From NCBI RefSeq assembly GCF_001939045.1, contig NZ_MKIM01000032.1, positions 362-64,361 on the forward strand: a stretch of DNA of 64,000 bases. The letters are read 5' to 3'. Below are positions 50,134-59,000 of this stretch, in pieces. The notes below the pieces were generated by a model. The model saw nothing but the letters and a program-made list of their open reading frames with translations, was not told the DNA's origin and did no database searches. The stretch's first letter is position 1. Each line of letters starts with the position of its first letter. This DNA is from Rhizobium oryziradicis (GTDB lineage: Bacteria; Pseudomonadota; Alphaproteobacteria; Rhizobiales; Rhizobiaceae). The position numbers and the translations under genes are program-made.

Positions 50134-52029
50134 ATGCGCACGTCCATCGCCACAGTGTCCATCAGCGGAGAATTTCCGGAAAAACTCAGCGCCATTGCCA
50201 AGGCGGGGTTTTCCGGCGTTGAGATCTTTGAAAACGACTTTCTGGCCTATGATGCATCGCCTGCCGATGTTGGGCGCATGGTGCGCGATCACGGGCTGGA
50301 CATTACGCTTTTCCAGCCGTTTCGCGATTTTGAAGGCATGCCGGAGCCGCATCGCGCCCGCGTGTTTGATCGGGTCGAGCGCAAATTTGACCTGATGGGC
50401 GAGCTTGGAACCGATCTCATGCTGATCTGCTCGAGCATCTCGCCCATTGCACTCGGCGGCATTGATCGCGCCGCCGCTGATTTTGCCGAACTTGGCGAGC
50501 GCGCCGCCAAGCGTGGTTTGCGCGTTGGCTATGAAGCGCTGGCCTGGGGTCGGCATGTGCACGATCATCGCGATGCCTGGGAAGTGGTGCGCCGCGCCAA
50601 TCATGCCAATATCGGCCTCATTCTGGATTCCTTTCACACCCTGTCACGCAAGATCGATCCCAATTCCATCCGCTCCATTCCCGGCGACAAGATTTTCATT
50701 GTGCAACTGGCCGACGCGCCCTTGATCGATATGGATCTGCTCTACTGGAGCCGCCATTTTCGCAATATGCCGGGGGAGGGGGAGCTTCCGGTGGTCGAGT
50801 TCATGCGCGCCGTTGCCGCCACCGGCTATAATGGTCCGCTGTCACTTGAGATTTTCAACGATCAGTTTCGCGGCGGCTCGGCCCGCGCCATTGCCGAGGA
50901 TGGTCATCGCTCGTTGATTTACCTGATGGATCAGGTGGTGCGGCAGGAGCCGGATATTAAAATTCCCGTCCCCACCATGCCGGAGCGGATCAAAGCCAAA
51001 GATGTCAGCTTTGTCGAATTTACCGCAAGTCCGGATGAGCAGGCCGATCTTGCCGCCCTCTTGCACACGCTGGGCTTTGAGCATACGGCCCGGCATACAT
51101 TGCGCAATGTTGATCTCTATCAGCAAGGCGATATCCGCCTGATCATCAACACGGAAGAGGAGGGCTTTGCCAATTCCTCCTATTCTGTCCACGGCACCAA
51201 TGCCTATGCCTTTGGTATCCAGGTGGATGATGCAAAAGCGGCGATAGCGCGTGCCCATGCGCTGGGGGCGGCAACCTTTGCAGAGCCACGATACCCCGAT
51301 GAAGTGCTCATTCCGGCGATTGAAGGCGTGGGCAGCGGCGTCATCTATTTTCTGGATGAGACGCCAGAGCTGGCGTCGGTGTGGCAAAGCGAATTTGAAC
51401 CTTTATCATCAGACCCAACACCTGTCGGTGTCGGCCTCAAACGCTTTGACCATCTGGCGCAAACCACCCGCTATGATGAAATGCCAACATGGCTGTTGTT
51501 CTACAGCGCGATTTTCAACGTTAACCGCACACCCATGGTCGATGTGGTAGACCCCGGCGGATTGGTGCGCAGCCAGGCCATTGAAAGCGTGGAGCAAGGC
51601 CGTTTCCGACTGACCATGAATGGCGCCGAAAACCGCAAGACGTTCGCGGGTAAGTTTCTAGCCGAAGGCTTTGGGTCCGGCATTCAGCATCTGGCTTTCA
51701 CCACCGACGATATTTTTGCGACCGCGAATGCCCTGAAAGAGCGGGGCTTTCAGGCTCTACCGATTTCCCGCAATTATTACGATGACCTTGAAGCACGATT
51801 TGGCCTCGATCCTGATTTTGCCGATACGCTGCGCGACAACGGCATTCTCTATGATCGCGATGACAAGGGTGAGTATTTCCAGATCTATAGCCGAACCTAT
51901 GGCGAGGGGCTTTTCTTTGAAATTGTCGAGCGCCGTGGCCAATATGCCGGCTATGGTGCCCCCAATGCGCCGTTTCGCATCGCGGCACAACGGCGCCTTT
52001 CACGCCCCGATGGCTTGCCCAAAGGCTGA
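50134..52029 (+). CDS. quiC: 3-Dehydroshikimate dehydratase (QuiC type, fused to an HPPD-like domain)
   Basis: A 631-residue two-domain protein. Residues about 1-280 form a sugar-isomerase-like TIM barrel (AKAGFSGVEIFENDF, LGTDLMLICSSISP, VGYEALAWGRHVHDH, NIGLILDSFHTLSR, KIFIVQLADAP), the dehydratase part that makes protocatechuate from 3-dehydroshikimate. Residues about 290-610 resemble the two vicinal-oxygen-chelate halves of 4-hydroxyphenylpyruvate dioxygenase (FVEFTASPDEQADLAALLHTLGF, FDHLAQTTRYDE, GIQHLAFTTDDIFATA, YFQIYSRTYGEGLFFEIVERR). This fusion is known in the QuiC group. It ends the tct-shikimate operon; a hairpin follows. Confidence 0.88.
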   Translation: MRTSIATVSISGEFPEKLSAIAKAGFSGVEIFENDFLAYDASPADVGRMVRDHGLDITLFQPFRDFEGMPEPHRARVFDRVERKFDLMGELGTDLMLICSSISPIALGGIDRAAADFAELGERAAKRGLRVGYEALAWGRHVHDHRDAWEVVRRANHANIGLILDSFHTLSRKIDPNSIRSIPGDKIFIVQLADAPLIDMDLLYWSRHFRNMPGEGELPVVEFMRAVAATGYNGPLSLEIFNDQFRGGSARAIAEDGHRSLIYLMDQVVRQEPDIKIPVPTMPERIKAKDVSFVEFTASPDEQADLAALLHTLGFEHTARHTLRNVDLYQQGDIRLIINTEEEGFANSSYSVHGTNAYAFGIQVDDAKAAIARAHALGAATFAEPRYPDEVLIPAIEGVGSGVIYFLDETPELASVWQSEFEPLSSDPTPVGVGLKRFDHLAQTTRYDEMPTWLLFYSAIFNVNRTPMVDVVDPGGLVRSQAIESVEQGRFRLTMNGAENRKTFAGKFLAEGFGSGIQHLAFTTDDIFATANALKERGFQALPISRNYYDDLEARFGLDPDFADTLRDNGILYDRDDKGEYFQIYSRTYGEGLFFEIVERRGQYAGYGAPNAPFRIAAQRRLSRPDGLPKG

Positions 52030-52045
52030 AATCTACCGACCAACC

Positions 52046-52079
52046 ATGGCACACGCGGGTCTTGTGCCATGAGTTTTGG
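52046..52079 (+). terminator. Terminator of the tct-shikimate operon
   Basis: ATGGCACA (52046-52053) pairs with TGTGCCAT (52063-52070), then GAGTTTTGGG. The stem is fair and the T-run short. Confidence 0.5.
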
Positions 52080-52285
52080 GCCTTGCATCGCCTCATTGCC
52101 GCTCAACAGGGTCGGCTCATTTGCAATCCACAGCCACAATTGAGCGTCGTGGGTTGTAATATCGCAACATGTCGCAATTCAAACACATTCTGTGGGCGTT
52201 TTTGCGTTTTTACAATTGTCAGAATTCTGTCCGCTGCTATCAATATCAAAATATATATATACGATTCTTTTTTCGGGGATTTTGC

Positions 52286-53404
52286 ATGAAGAAGATTGTG
52301 CCAGTGCTGATGATAGCGCTGTTGAGCGGTTGCGCAAAACCATCCGATGGTCCGAGTGCAGGCAGCATCCGTTCAGCAACATTTCCACACAGCGCTGACA
52401 GGATTCCTGTTATTGAGCTTGCCAATGCACCGGCAGCAACGGCGGCCAATTCAACGGTGTTGACAAATTCCTCCGACAAGGGGCTGGCAGGCCTTCGCGG
52501 TGGATCGTTCAATCAGCAAAGGCTGCGCCCTGGTGATGTCATTGATGTCACGGTTCTTGATACGGGCGAGGATGGTCTGTTTTCCTCAACGCAGAGCAAA
52601 ACCTTGAATCTGGGCCGTTTCACGGTTGATCAAAGCGGCAATGTAACGATGCCCTTTGTGGGCAAGCAGCGGGTGACCGATTCCACCCCCGAAGGTCTGC
52701 AATCGCGCATCGTGGCAGGCTTGAAAGGATCATCTGTCAATCCTCAGGCCGTTGTCACGGTTGTTGATAAGCCAACAAGTGCTGTTGTGGTGTCTGGTGG
52801 GGTGAAGAACCCCGGCAAATTCCCGATTACCGCCCGGCGCGAACGCGTTCTGGATATTATTTCGGAAGCAGGCGGTGCGTCTGCGGCAGCACCGGCTGCG
52901 ATGGTCACTGTTGTGCGCGGAAATCAGCGCGCCAGCGCCATGCTCAGCCGCATCATGAATGACGAGAAGCAAAATATCCGCCTTGCGCCTGGCGATCAGG
53001 TGATGGTGGATGATGACACTGTGAGCTTTACGGCATTGGGTGCCTTCAAGAGCACCGGCGAGTTTCAATTTGAACCGGGCAAGCTCACTCTGGCGCAGGC
53101 GCTGGGTCGTTCCGGCGGCTTGGCCGATGACCGCGCCGATGCACGCAATGTGTATATCTTCCGCAACCAGATTGTTCAGGCCCCGGCCACCACGTCTGGC
53201 ACCCCATCCATCACCACCAAGCCGGTCATCTATCATATCAACATGAAAGATGCCGCCAGCATCATGTTGATGCAAATGTTCCAGATGCAAAAGGGCGACG
53301 TGATTTACGCAACAACCGCAAGCACGGTTGATGCCGCCAAGCTTTTCACCATCTATGACAAACCCTCTATCGGCTCCGTCGCCCCAGCCCCCGGCTCGAA
53401 ATAA
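52286..53404 (+). CDS. Polysaccharide export outer-membrane lipoprotein (Wza/PssN-like)
   Basis: A 372-residue export protein. The ATG at 52286 gives MKKIVPVLMIALLSGC, a lipoprotein signal with the modified Cys at residue 16; the longer open frame to 52169 lacks a signal. The polysaccharide export domain (LRPGDVIDVTVLDTGEDGLFS ... FTVDQSGNVTMPFVGKQRV) is followed by two SLBB-like regions (AVVVSGGVKNPGKFPI and FTALGAFKSTGEFQFE). No glycosyltransferase or polymerase genes are adjacent, so it is an orphan copy whose polymer is unknown. AT-rich sequence upstream could hold its promoter. Confidence 0.88.
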   Translation: MKKIVPVLMIALLSGCAKPSDGPSAGSIRSATFPHSADRIPVIELANAPAATAANSTVLTNSSDKGLAGLRGGSFNQQRLRPGDVIDVTVLDTGEDGLFSSTQSKTLNLGRFTVDQSGNVTMPFVGKQRVTDSTPEGLQSRIVAGLKGSSVNPQAVVTVVDKPTSAVVVSGGVKNPGKFPITARRERVLDIISEAGGASAAAPAAMVTVVRGNQRASAMLSRIMNDEKQNIRLAPGDQVMVDDDTVSFTALGAFKSTGEFQFEPGKLTLAQALGRSGGLADDRADARNVYIFRNQIVQAPATTSGTPSITTKPVIYHINMKDAASIMLMQMFQMQKGDVIYATTASTVDAAKLFTIYDKPSIGSVAPAPGSK

Positions 53405-53451
53405 TCTTGAGTTTGTCGGGTTCGGAGTACACGCCGCAAACATCTGCATGC

Positions 53452-53622
53452 GTGGCTTACCCCTTCTGCCTTGCCAGGCATCTCCCCCTCAAGGGGGGAG
53501 ATCGGCACGGAGCAGAGCCTGAATACTTTGTTTGACTTTGTCTTTTTGGAAAAACGGATTCCACATATCGATCTCCCCCCTTGAGGGGGAGATGTCCGGC
53601 AGGACAGAGGGGGGTAAGCCAC
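53452..53622. repeat. Inverted-repeat element with GC-rich arms
   Basis: The arms at 53452-53504 and 53569-53622 are inverted copies: GTGGCTTACC ... CTTGCCAGGCATCTCCCCC against GGGGGAGATGTCCGGCAGG ... GGTAAGCCAC. Each arm also holds a local hairpin (TCTCCCCC-TCAA-GGGGGGAGA). The 64-bp middle is AT-richer. It looks like a small non-autonomous element, although no target duplication could be picked out. Confidence 0.6.
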
Positions 53623-53649
53623 AGGGAAAACCTTTGCGCCACTTACCCT

Positions 53650-53733
53650 ATACGGCGCGCAAAGGATGCTGTAGCGCTCTACATCGGCGGCATAATTTTC
53701 CCCTTCAATCCACTCCGGTGTAAGGGATTTTCC
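53650..53733. repeat. Hairpin intergenic repeat
   Basis: CGGCGCGCAAAGGATGCTGTAGCG and GGCATAATTTTCCCCTT ... AAGGGATTTT match the halves of the copy at 47105-47210. It lies directly downstream of tagE and may double as its terminator. Confidence 0.5.
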
Positions 53734-53739
53734 AGCCTG

Positions 53740-54675
53740 TCAGCCCAAAAGGCCTTTACTCCGTTTCAACTCAGCCAAAGCGATGTCGGCACTTTGTGGG
53801 CGATCTTCTGGATTTCGGGCGCAAAGATCCTTTGCAAAATGCGCCAGTTCACCAACGCGCTGATCGTGGGTCACCGTGAGCAATTGATGCAAAATCCGCC
53901 CTGCACTGTAGATATCCATAGTGGGGTGCGCGGGCCTATCGGGTGCTTGCTCCGGCGCGCAATAGTTTTCCGAATAAGCCGCCTTGAGATCCAGTGCCGC
54001 GTGGGTTTCGCCGATCTTCAACGCGATGCCGAAATCGCCAAGGGAGAGGTGAGGGGCGGCACCGGGCAACAAAAATATATTGGACGGCTTTACGTCGCAG
54101 TGAACATAGCCATGCTCATGCAGACGGTGAAGAGCCTGCAGCAAGCCCCCCATGATCGCGGTTATTGACGCCACATCCCGTGACTGATCTGATGTTGATT
54201 GTGTAAGCCGCGATGACAAAGGCTCACCGCCCCATGGCTGAAGAATTGCCGGTCGGCCATCGGCAAGGCGCAGCAAAGCTGTGGTTTCAACAAGATGCGG
54301 ATCGCGAAAGCAAAGGCCAATCTCGGCTTCTCGTCGCAAAAGAGCGGCGCGGCTGGGAGCAATTGGCTGATCCTGGCGCAAGGTTTTCAGCACATGCAGG
54401 CTTGCCAGATCGCGGTGACGCAGCTTGAGTATATCGTGATGCGCACCGCGATATAGGCGGGTTTCAACCGCAAATGTCCCCGCAATAAAGCCGGGCTCAG
54501 CGCTCTGCAGCATGGGTTCCATGCCGCTGGCTGCGCGATCAAGGGTGTTGCGCAATTGATCAATCAAGATTTTCTGTTGCCCCAATGGGCGCATGTCACC
54601 GTTTTGGTGGCGAACACACGCCATCAGTGCCGCAAAGCGCGCGGTCAGCTCATCACCTTCATCACGCACCATCAT
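53740..54675 (-). CDS. tagE: T6SS serine/threonine kinase (TagE/PpkA)
   Basis: Hanks-type kinase that switches on type VI secretion by threonine phosphorylation. In about 311 residues, the ATP-site lysine is in HVLKTLR, the catalytic loop reads HCDVKPSNIFLL, the metal loop GDFGIALK, and a PEQ motif is present as YCAPEQAPDRPAHPTMDIYSAG. The catalytic HRD is HCD here. No transmembrane segment is seen after the kinase domain, unlike long PpkA proteins. The start is uncertain: ATGs at 54684, 54675 and 54672 all overlap the tagF-pppA end. It is the last gene of the operon. Confidence 0.85.
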   Translation of the reverse strand: MMVRDEGDELTARFAALMACVRHQNGDMRPLGQQKILIDQLRNTLDRAASGMEPMLQSAEPGFIAGTFAVETRLYRGAHHDILKLRHRDLASLHVLKTLRQDQPIAPSRAALLRREAEIGLCFRDPHLVETTALLRLADGRPAILQPWGGEPLSSRLTQSTSDQSRDVASITAIMGGLLQALHRLHEHGYVHCDVKPSNIFLLPGAAPHLSLGDFGIALKIGETHAALDLKAAYSENYCAPEQAPDRPAHPTMDIYSAGRILHQLLTVTHDQRVGELAHFAKDLCARNPEDRPQSADIALAELKRSKGLLG

Positions 54676-56050
54676 CTTGACCATAGCCGATAACGATGGC
54701 GCTGATGTTTTCGCGCACATTGGCAATCAGCGCTTCCTGCACCAGACTTTCTGCGCCTTCGACGCCCGGACTTTCCAGCAGGATTTCGGCAATCGTCCGC
54801 TCTTTCAAGGCGTGAACCAGCGGATAGCTGCACAGCAACAGCCGATCACCCGCATTGAGCGGCTCGATCAGAGCCTCGGGTAAAAATTGCTGTTCAAGGC
54901 CGACACCACGGCGCAAGCGCTTTTGCAATCCGACACTGACATGATCGCGGGTCAGCGGGCGCATAATGCCATCGCGCAACAGATAACCCCGCGCATCGCC
55001 CGCCCATAGCAGCAGCGCTTGGCCATCCATAAGGGCAGCTGTGATAATGCTGGCATGCAAGGGGCCATGATCACCGCGATTTTGCCGGGCCAGCAGCAGG
55101 CTATTGGCACGGCCAAGCTTGCCCTTAATCTCCTGAATCATCGCTTCAACACTCACCGCCTCGCCAATATCGGTTAAGCTATGGGTCGCCAGTTTTGCGG
55201 CCTCGGCAGCAATGGGCTGGTCGCCAACACCATCGGCAATGGCAAACAAGGCTGGCTTGTCGCACAAAAACAGGGAATCCGCGTTGAGCGAAAACCGGGT
55301 ACCTGCATGGGTGGCGTAGCCGTAAGCAATCTTTCGAGGCATTGACGCTTGATGTTCAGCCTGATGAGAACGCGCAGGCTCACGCTCAACTTTTTCGCTC
55401 ACGGGTGCCGGGCTATCCTGCGGTTTGGAGCGATTGCTTTCACGAAACAACTGCACAAAGCTCTGTGGAGCCAAGGTTCCCTGAAGTCTCACCCCACGCG
55501 AGCGTCCGGTTTCGGTATCAATATACCACCAGAGTGCCGAGGGATCCGTCTGGGCCACGCGACCGCCCTCTTCATCTTCTGGCCGGGGCAAGCGCATCCG
55601 CTTCAAACTTGCGGTAAAATGACCAATATCAAAATCGCGGGTCAGAGAGGTTTCTGCCAGCCCTTCTGCTGCCATAAACCACGTATGATCCAGATAAAGC
55701 GTGCGTGGATGATAGGCAAACTCATGCAATTGCGCGACAATCAACAGCGGAAAGCTGCGCCCGACTCGGTCCTTGCTGGGCAGCATCACACCGGCGTAGG
55801 TTGCATCCCCCCACACACCTTTTTCAACAATGAAACGCCAAGGCGGTGATGCTGCAAAGATTTTGGGCCAATGGGCACCAAACTCCTGTTCGCAGGCATG
55901 CAGGCCACCCCTTATCCATGCGTCCAGCACCGTGATGGTGTCACGCTCCAACCCTTCCGAGATGAAATCACCATGACTTGGCAATTTCCCGAAAAAGCCA
56001 ATCCGATCCTGGCCAGATGGCTTAGGTTTGGGTGCCGAGCGCAACGCCAT
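54662..56050 (-). CDS. tagF-pppA: TagF-PppA fusion protein of the T6SS
   Basis: A 462-residue fusion. Residues about 15-190 are TagF (GFFGKLPSHGDFISEGLERDTITVLDAWIRGGL), a post-translational repressor of T6SS. Residues about 235-455 are a PP2C-type phosphatase (YATHAGTRFSLNADSLFLCD, FAIADGVGDQP, LLLWAGDARGYLLRDG). In PP2C enzymes a metal-binding Asp pair is expected in the first block; here RFSLNADS carries the Asp of the usual R-X-X-N-E/Q-D motif. This fusion is known from Agrobacterium. With TagE it forms the phosphorylation switch acting on Fha/TssL. Confidence 0.9.
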   Translation of the reverse strand: MALRSAPKPKPSGQDRIGFFGKLPSHGDFISEGLERDTITVLDAWIRGGLHACEQEFGAHWPKIFAASPPWRFIVEKGVWGDATYAGVMLPSKDRVGRSFPLLIVAQLHEFAYHPRTLYLDHTWFMAAEGLAETSLTRDFDIGHFTASLKRMRLPRPEDEEGGRVAQTDPSALWWYIDTETGRSRGVRLQGTLAPQSFVQLFRESNRSKPQDSPAPVSEKVEREPARSHQAEHQASMPRKIAYGYATHAGTRFSLNADSLFLCDKPALFAIADGVGDQPIAAEAAKLATHSLTDIGEAVSVEAMIQEIKGKLGRANSLLLARQNRGDHGPLHASIITAALMDGQALLLWAGDARGYLLRDGIMRPLTRDHVSVGLQKRLRRGVGLEQQFLPEALIEPLNAGDRLLLCSYPLVHALKERTIAEILLESPGVEGAESLVQEALIANVRENISAIVIGYGQDDGA

Positions 56051-56084
56051 GGCTTGTCCTCACTTGTTTCAAAACTGGCCCCCA

Positions 56085-59000
56085 TCAAAACTGTGCCGGG
56101 CAGGCAAAGTCCGACATGGCCTTGAGCCGGAAGGGATTGAGCACCGAGCCGAACTGCACATCAAACTCGGCATTCTGCCCCGCATTGTCGAATCTGACCC
56201 GAAACAAACCGTCCCGATCACTTTCGATTTTGGCATCATCAAACAGGCGGAAGGGCGACCAATCGCCATTTTCGGTTTTGGCCTGCTGCCACCCGCCCGG
56301 CTGAAACGCAATGCGCGACATGTTGGCGGGCTGTTTCGATGGCCATGTGATGGATTTCGCCTGAATGGGTCCGTGGAAATAGACCACGCGCTCGCCCTCG
56401 ATTTCCAGCATCACGGCGTTGGAGGCATCGGTGAGCGATACAGGTTTCACATTGATGGTCACCTCAGGTGTCTCGCTGCCATTGGGGAAGAAGGACCGAT
56501 AGATTTTGTCGGCATTCTCAAACTGGGCAATGGCCCCACTTGGGATTCCGGCCGCGCCAAACGTGCCTTTCCAACCCCATGGCGAGCTGGTTTGATCGAC
56601 AAAAGGCTCCAGCCTTTGCTTGAAGAATGTCTGGAACAGGCCCTTAGGCCCAAACAGACGGACAAAATCACCCATCGTCACATCGCGCTTGGCGTTGCGA
56701 TCAAACGGATAGCGGCCCGTAATGGCCGTCGAGCAAAGGCTTGCGCCTTCCGCCGCCCAGAGATCGGAAATACGGCTGCGGGCAGATTTGACCGCAAGCG
56801 AGCCAATGTCAGCGGCAAGCCCGGCCATCCAGCCATCCAGCGGTGCAGGCAGGCGACGCGCCTCTTGCAACAGATCCTGATTGGATTTGGTCAACTGGCT
56901 ATCAACATCAAACACTTTGGCAACCTCGGCCGATGAGGTCGCCGAGCGGGACAGTTGGTCGTGCAAATTATCCAAAAGCGGCAGGATTGCATCAACCTGT
57001 GCCAGATTTTTGCTATCAGAGGCGCTCTTTCCCGAAGCATCGGCCGCGGGCGCATCCAGTGCGTCGCGCAATTTTCCATAAGGGTCCGGGGCCGCCATGG
57101 TCGAGGTCAGCATGGCAGCAATGGTATCATCATTGCCAGACGACACCGTTGTGACAGTCGCCGTTCCATATCCTTGCGGACGCAGATCTGTGGCTTGCGC
57201 AATGGAGCGCGCCGCAAGCCCAATGATATTGCGCTCATTGGACAGAATACGGGTTGTTTCAGCCGCATCCCCCAGACTTTGCGATGGCTTGACCGTGATG
57301 TCGCTCAACACAGTGGCCCATTTTTGCTCAAAGCGGTCAAAATAGATCTGAAGGGCAGCTTGCGACACGGCCTCAAGGGTCTGGCCCTTGATTTGCGTGT
57401 CCGAACCCCGCACCCAATCTTCCCGCATGGCCTCGCGGGCGGCATCGGCCAGACCGGGCAGAACAATGTTTCGATATCCGGTAGCCGTGAACAGCCCCTC
57501 GACACCTTCTGTCAGCGGTGCACCGGAGGTGCGCATAAAGGCCTTATCACCCAAAGGGCCAAAGGCCTGCGCTGGCAACCAAGGTGCGGTTGCGCGGGCT
57601 TTCCGCGACCCCGCCAGAATATCATAGGCCCGCTCGGCAACACTTTGGCTGGCAATCGTGGCCTGCGCCTTGGCAATCAGCCTGCTGTCCAGCTCAATCG
57701 GCGGCAGGGAGCCTGCCGCCATGGCATGGGCATGCTGAGTGAGGGCGCGGCGGGTGGCCGCACGCCCTTCACCGGGATAGAGCGCGTTGAACATCTGTTC
57801 CGCCTGATAGGAGACGAAATCGCGATCCAGTTTTCCAAGTCCGCCCAGCATCTCATACAGTTTGAGGGCGTTGAAGGTCTGCGTTACGTCTTTCTCATTG
57901 GTCAGATCGCGCTGCAATTCCACCAGCATGCGCGGCAAAAGCAGGCTGTTTAAGGCCCGCTGATAGGCATCGCGCTGGCGGCTGGCAATCTTGTCGGCCT
58001 GATTAAGCCCAAAGCTCGCCACCCAGACATGCCGCTCGGCAAAACCATCCGTGACCGAGCGCAAGCTATCCAATGCCGGAAGCACGCGCAGAAAATCGGC
58101 ATCATCCACATCGCGCACTTTGACGCCCAAAATCAGCTTGTCATAGGCGTTGAGTTTTTCATCGGCGGCAATCAAGGCCATGCGATTTTGGTAATAGGTC
58201 GTGGCCCAGCCGGTAAACACAATGGCAACGGCGGCAATGGCCAGCCCATAAGACACCCGGCGCAGCAACAGTTGACGATAGGAAAGGCGCTTGTCGCGGG
58301 CCACAAGGGCCGCTTCATTGAACACCACCTCTTTGAAAAGACGTGGCAGAAAATAGCTGCGTCGTGCCCTTGGAATGCTGCTGGCCGCCGCCGTTTCCTC
58401 GCCCTGGGTTGCCGAGACAAAATAAAGACCGCGAATGAGCGGGGCCTCAACCAGCGCCGAGCCAGCAGACAGCTCCACCAGCGCATCGTGCAGCTTCTCT
58501 TGCAGGCTGGCAAGCTCAGCCGGGAACTTGAAAATCCGTCCCCTGAGTTCGGTGCTCTGTTCCTGTTGCAACCGTTCAACCAGCATGGCATCAACGCGCT
58601 GCTGCAACAGCGAAAATTCCTCGTTGAAGCGCTCAGGCAGGGTTTTTGCCCCATAGCTCTCGTCAAGGCCAAAGGTCATGCCCCAGACCTGTTCACGGTC
58701 GCTTTTGTTGAAACCGTCGTAAAACTCGACAAATCCGGTGAGCAAATCGGCTTTGGTCAACAGCACATAGACCGGCGCGCGCGCGCCCAGATATTCATCC
58801 AGCTCAGACAGACGCTTGCGAATAGCGCGTAATTCTTCGCGCTGGGCTTCCGGGTCGCGGGTCATCAAATCGCCGATCGACAGCGTGACCAGCGCGCCAT
58901 TGACCGGCTGCGAGCGGCGATAGCGCCGAAGCAGCCCCAAAAAGCCTTCCCATCCGGCTTTGGACGAGCCGTCCAGATCGTCCTGCGTGGTGTAGCGTCC

